Part shown: positions 5,828 to 7,054 of the stretch, in pieces
How positions within the stretch are numbered: position 1 is the first letter of the stretch
Layout of the letters: each line of letters begins with the position of its first letter
Assembly (NCBI GenBank): GCA_028822675.1
Contig: JAPKDE010000135.1
Span: forward strand, 1-7,054
Direction: 5' to 3'
Length of the DNA: 7,054 nt
Origin: Dehalococcoidia bacterium
GTDB taxonomy: Bacteria > Chloroflexota > Dehalococcoidia > UBA3495
Made by a program: the position numbers and the translations under genes
The notes under the pieces: generated by a model
The model's database searches: none
What the model was told of the DNA's origin: nothing
What the model saw: the letters and a program-made list of their open reading frames with translations, nothing else

Positions 5828-6601
5828 TTGACGGCAATCACCACCGTTACTTTTGACCTTTGGCAAACCCTGTTGCTGGATCAGCAGGATCTTGGGCAGG
5901 CGCGCGCCATGGTCCGGCTTGAAGGCGCTCAATCAGCCCTGTCCGCCTTGGGCAAAAACTTCGACATCGAACTCATCAGGGAAGCCTATAACTCCTGTTT
6001 CCAGCAATGCCGTAAGATTCGCGATAGCGGTCTGGATGTGGATTTCAGAGAGCAGGTTTCCATCTTCGTCAATCACATTGAACCTGACCTGGCCGACGGC
6101 CTAGATCGGGCAGTGATGGATGACATTGCCCATATCTATGCAGACTCATTCCTGGCCTACCCACCACCGGCCCACGTGGATGCGTTAACCGTGCTGCAGG
6201 GCGTCAAAGACATGGGCCTTAGAATGGGTCTGATCTCCAACACGGGGATGACACCAGGGTTCACCTTTCGCCATTACATGGCCGAGCGGGGGATGCTGGA
6301 ATACTTCCATACTTTAATATTTTCCGATGAGGTCAAACTAGCCAAACCCGCCGCTGGGATATTCACTTTGACCCTAGAAAAATTAGGGGCAACACCAGAG
6401 CAGACGATTCATGTGGGAGACCACGTTCTGAACGACGTTGTTGCCCCAAAACGGCATGGGATGAAAACAGTCTGGATATCCGGCTTCTACGAGCGGGATG
6501 CCCTCAACGACCCGGCCTCTGAACCGGATATCACAGTCTCTGATTTGGGTGAGGTTTTACCAGCCATCGCCAAATTGGCTGGCAGGTCCATTGCCAACTA
6601 A
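5828..6601 (+). CDS. HAD-superfamily hydrolase (subfamily IA-like) with Trp in place of the second motif-I Asp
   Basis: The product has 257 residues and a haloacid dehalogenase Rossmann core. Motif I is VTFDLWQTL (7-15), with nucleophile Asp10. The usual acid/base Asp two residues later is Trp12. A helical cap spans about 20-105. Motif II is LISNTG (135-140), the motif-III Lys is Lys173 in AKPAAGIF (172-179), and motif IV is GDHVLND (197-203). Classical HAD phosphatases need both motif-I acids. Haloacid dehalogenases and some phosphotransfer members do not have the second one, so phosphatase activity should not be assumed and the substrate is unknown. The start is a TTG with GGAG (5814-5817) 10 nt upstream. 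No in-frame ATG lies near, and the motif-I strand begins immediately. It has its own candidate promoter, with 172 bp to the amidase and 236 bp to the next gene. Confidence 0.9.
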   Translation: MTAITTVTFDLWQTLLLDQQDLGQARAMVRLEGAQSALSALGKNFDIELIREAYNSCFQQCRKIRDSGLDVDFREQVSIFVNHIEPDLADGLDRAVMDDIAHIYADSFLAYPPPAHVDALTVLQGVKDMGLRMGLISNTGMTPGFTFRHYMAERGMLEYFHTLIFSDEVKLAKPAAGIFTLTLEKLGATPEQTIHVGDHVLNDVVAPKRHGMKTVWISGFYERDALNDPASEPDITVSDLGEVLPAIAKLAGRSIAN

Positions 6602-6640
6602 AACAAGGCTCAGCACAAAACTCGTTAGCGGTATTTTCGG

Positions 6641-6669
6641 CGCTGTTGTGTTTCCTGGTGCGATATAAT
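6641..6669 (+). promoter_or_regulatory. Candidate promoter for the GT20 gene
   Basis: A perfect -10 hexamer TATAAT lies at 6664-6669. No good -35 is present at the expected distance: the sequence around 6641-6648 is CGCTGTTG. The promoter may therefore depend on an activator or on upstream contacts. The region is flanked by CGTTAGCG (6623-6630) and CGCTAATG (6677-6684), an imperfect 8-bp inverted pair. Transcription would start near 6676. Confidence 0.5.
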
Positions 6670-6688
6670 GGCGAAGCGCTAATGATTG

Positions 6689-6704
6689 TCCGCAATTCTG
6701 CGGA
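6689..6704 (+). other. Small leader hairpin
   Basis: TCCGCA (6689-6694) pairs perfectly with TGCGGA (6699-6704) across the tetraloop ATTC, followed by TTTCTCC. It begins about a dozen bases after the predicted transcription start of the GT20 gene. It could end HAD transcripts weakly, attenuate, or simply protect the 5' end. The stem is short and the T-run is interrupted, so function is uncertain. Confidence 0.35.
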
Positions 6705-6709
6705 TTTCT

Positions 6710-6741
6710 CCGGGTTTTACCGGGTCTTTACCGGGTCTTTA
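6710..6741 (+). repeat. Three tandem copies of an 11-bp repeat
   Basis: CCGGGTTTTA (6710-6719) is followed directly by two identical copies of CCGGGTCTTTA (6720-6730 and 6731-6741). The first copy lacks one base and is otherwise the same. The 11-bp period is about one helical turn, so all copies would face the same side of DNA. In RNA the copies would be repeated CCGGGU(C)UUUA elements in the GT20 leader. No comparable array occurs elsewhere in the window. Confidence 0.85.
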
Positions 6742-6824
6742 ATCGAACGATTGATTTGCAGGACGAGCTAGCTTCGGTTGGTATCGCCCCTGACATGGGT
6801 GACGGGATGCTAAAAAGGATCCTG

Positions 6825-6845
6825 ATGGGTATGCATCATGGCTGA
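6825..6845 (+). CDS. Short ORF overlapping the GT20 start (possible leader peptide)
   Basis: AAGGA (6815-6819), the best ribosome site in this leader, lies 5 nt before ATG 6825. That ATG opens MGMHHG and then a TGA at 6843-6845, which overlaps the GT20 ATG at 6838 in another frame. The same frame is open back to 6669 and has ATGs at 6795 and 6807 and a TTG at 6756. The longest of these would encode 29 residues. Those earlier starts lack clear ribosome sites. This may be a translational coupling peptide or chance; it resembles no protein I know. Confidence 0.35.
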   Translation: MGMHHG

Positions 6846-7054
6846 CTCAGCCGAACTCGACGCGCTTTGTGCGGACGTTTTTTCCAAGCGTCCTTTCATC
6901 TTGGTGAGCAACCGGGGACCGGTTGAACACCAGATGTCTGGTGATGGCCGCCCAGAAGCCCGGCGGGGCAGCGGCAGCGTTGTTACTGCCTTCAGCCAAA
7001 TGGCCCAGAAGTTTGAGTTCACCTGGGTTGCCAGCGCCATGGGCGAGGGAGACA
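6838..7054 (+). CDS. otsA: GT20 glycosyltransferase, trehalose-6-phosphate synthase-like (N-terminus, runs off the window)
   Basis: Only the first 72 codons are present and the frame remains open at the right edge. FILVSNRGPVEH (20-31) is the first strand and sugar-nucleotide/phosphate-binding loop of glycosyltransferase family 20. GRPEARRGSGSVVTAF (37-52) is the following Gly-rich loop, and FTWVASAMGEGD (61-72) matches the next core strand. These enzymes transfer glucose from a nucleotide sugar to glucose 6-phosphate (trehalose pathway) or, in relatives, to glycerol 3-phosphate or similar acceptors, usually for osmotic or stress protection. The acceptor cannot be told from this fragment. The loop reads GSGS where GAGG is common in relatives, by recollection. 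ATG 6838 is the only start after the in-frame TGA at 6823-6825. It has no close Shine-Dalgarno of its own; the nearest good one lies 18 nt away and seems placed for the overlapping short ORF. Confidence 0.88.
   Translation, partial: MADSAELDALCADVFSKRPFILVSNRGPVEHQMSGDGRPEARRGSGSVVTAFSQMAQKFEFTWVASAMGEGD

Noticed and set aside
6810..7040. 76-codon open frame on the minus strand at the right edge
   Set aside because: It is antisense to the clear GT20 N-terminus, with no motifs of its own.

Overview
The window comes from a bacterial chromosome of moderately high GC content with compact genes, ordinary Shine-Dalgarno sites and sigma70-like promoters. No phage, insertion-sequence, CRISPR, rRNA or tRNA signature was seen. 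The combination of a thermophile-type (I-beta) DAHP synthase, an AroH-type chorismate mutase, a GatC/AtzG-like plus amidase pair, a zinc-ribbon CPBP protease and a GT20 synthase of the VSNRGPVE type would fit Chloroflexota (for example SAR202-like or Dehalococcoidia-related lineages). That placement is inference only, with low to moderate confidence.

Left half (about 120-3800) is read on the minus strand. In transcription order it holds a zinc-ribbon CPBP membrane protease (3745-2774), trpA (2617-1811), aroH chorismate mutase (1795-1442) and a DAHP synthase (1217-195), ending at a strong intrinsic terminator (121-160). trpA and aroH are 15 bp apart and surely cotranscribed. aroH and the DAHP synthase are separated by 224 bp that contain a GC-rich hairpin. 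DAHP synthase makes the first committed shikimate-pathway step, chorismate mutase opens the Phe/Tyr branch, and TrpA supplies indole for the Trp branch. trpB is not next to trpA. Both TrpA and AroH carry substitutions at catalytic positions (Asp60 to Glu; Glu78 to Gln together with Cys75 to Asp).

Centre (3746-3953) is a divergent intergenic region with one promoter facing each way. An 8-bp inverted repeat overlaps the leftward -35.

Right half is read on the plus strand. It starts with a 64-residue GatC/AtzG-like protein (3954-4148) and a GatA/AtzE-type amidase with an intact Lys82-Ser157-Ser181 triad (4243-5655); no gatB is present in the window. Next comes a HAD hydrolase with its own promoter and a Trp in place of the second motif-I Asp (5828-6601). 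A 236-bp leader region follows, with a perfect -10 box, a small hairpin, three tandem 11-bp repeats and a short ORF overlapping the next start. The window ends inside the N-terminus of a GT20 trehalose-6-phosphate-synthase-like gene (6838 to edge), which is truncated by the window and not by mutation.

The most interesting elements are the amidase with its small GatC/AtzG-like partner, the altered active sites of AroH and TrpA, and the repeat and overlapping-ORF architecture upstream of the GT20 gene.
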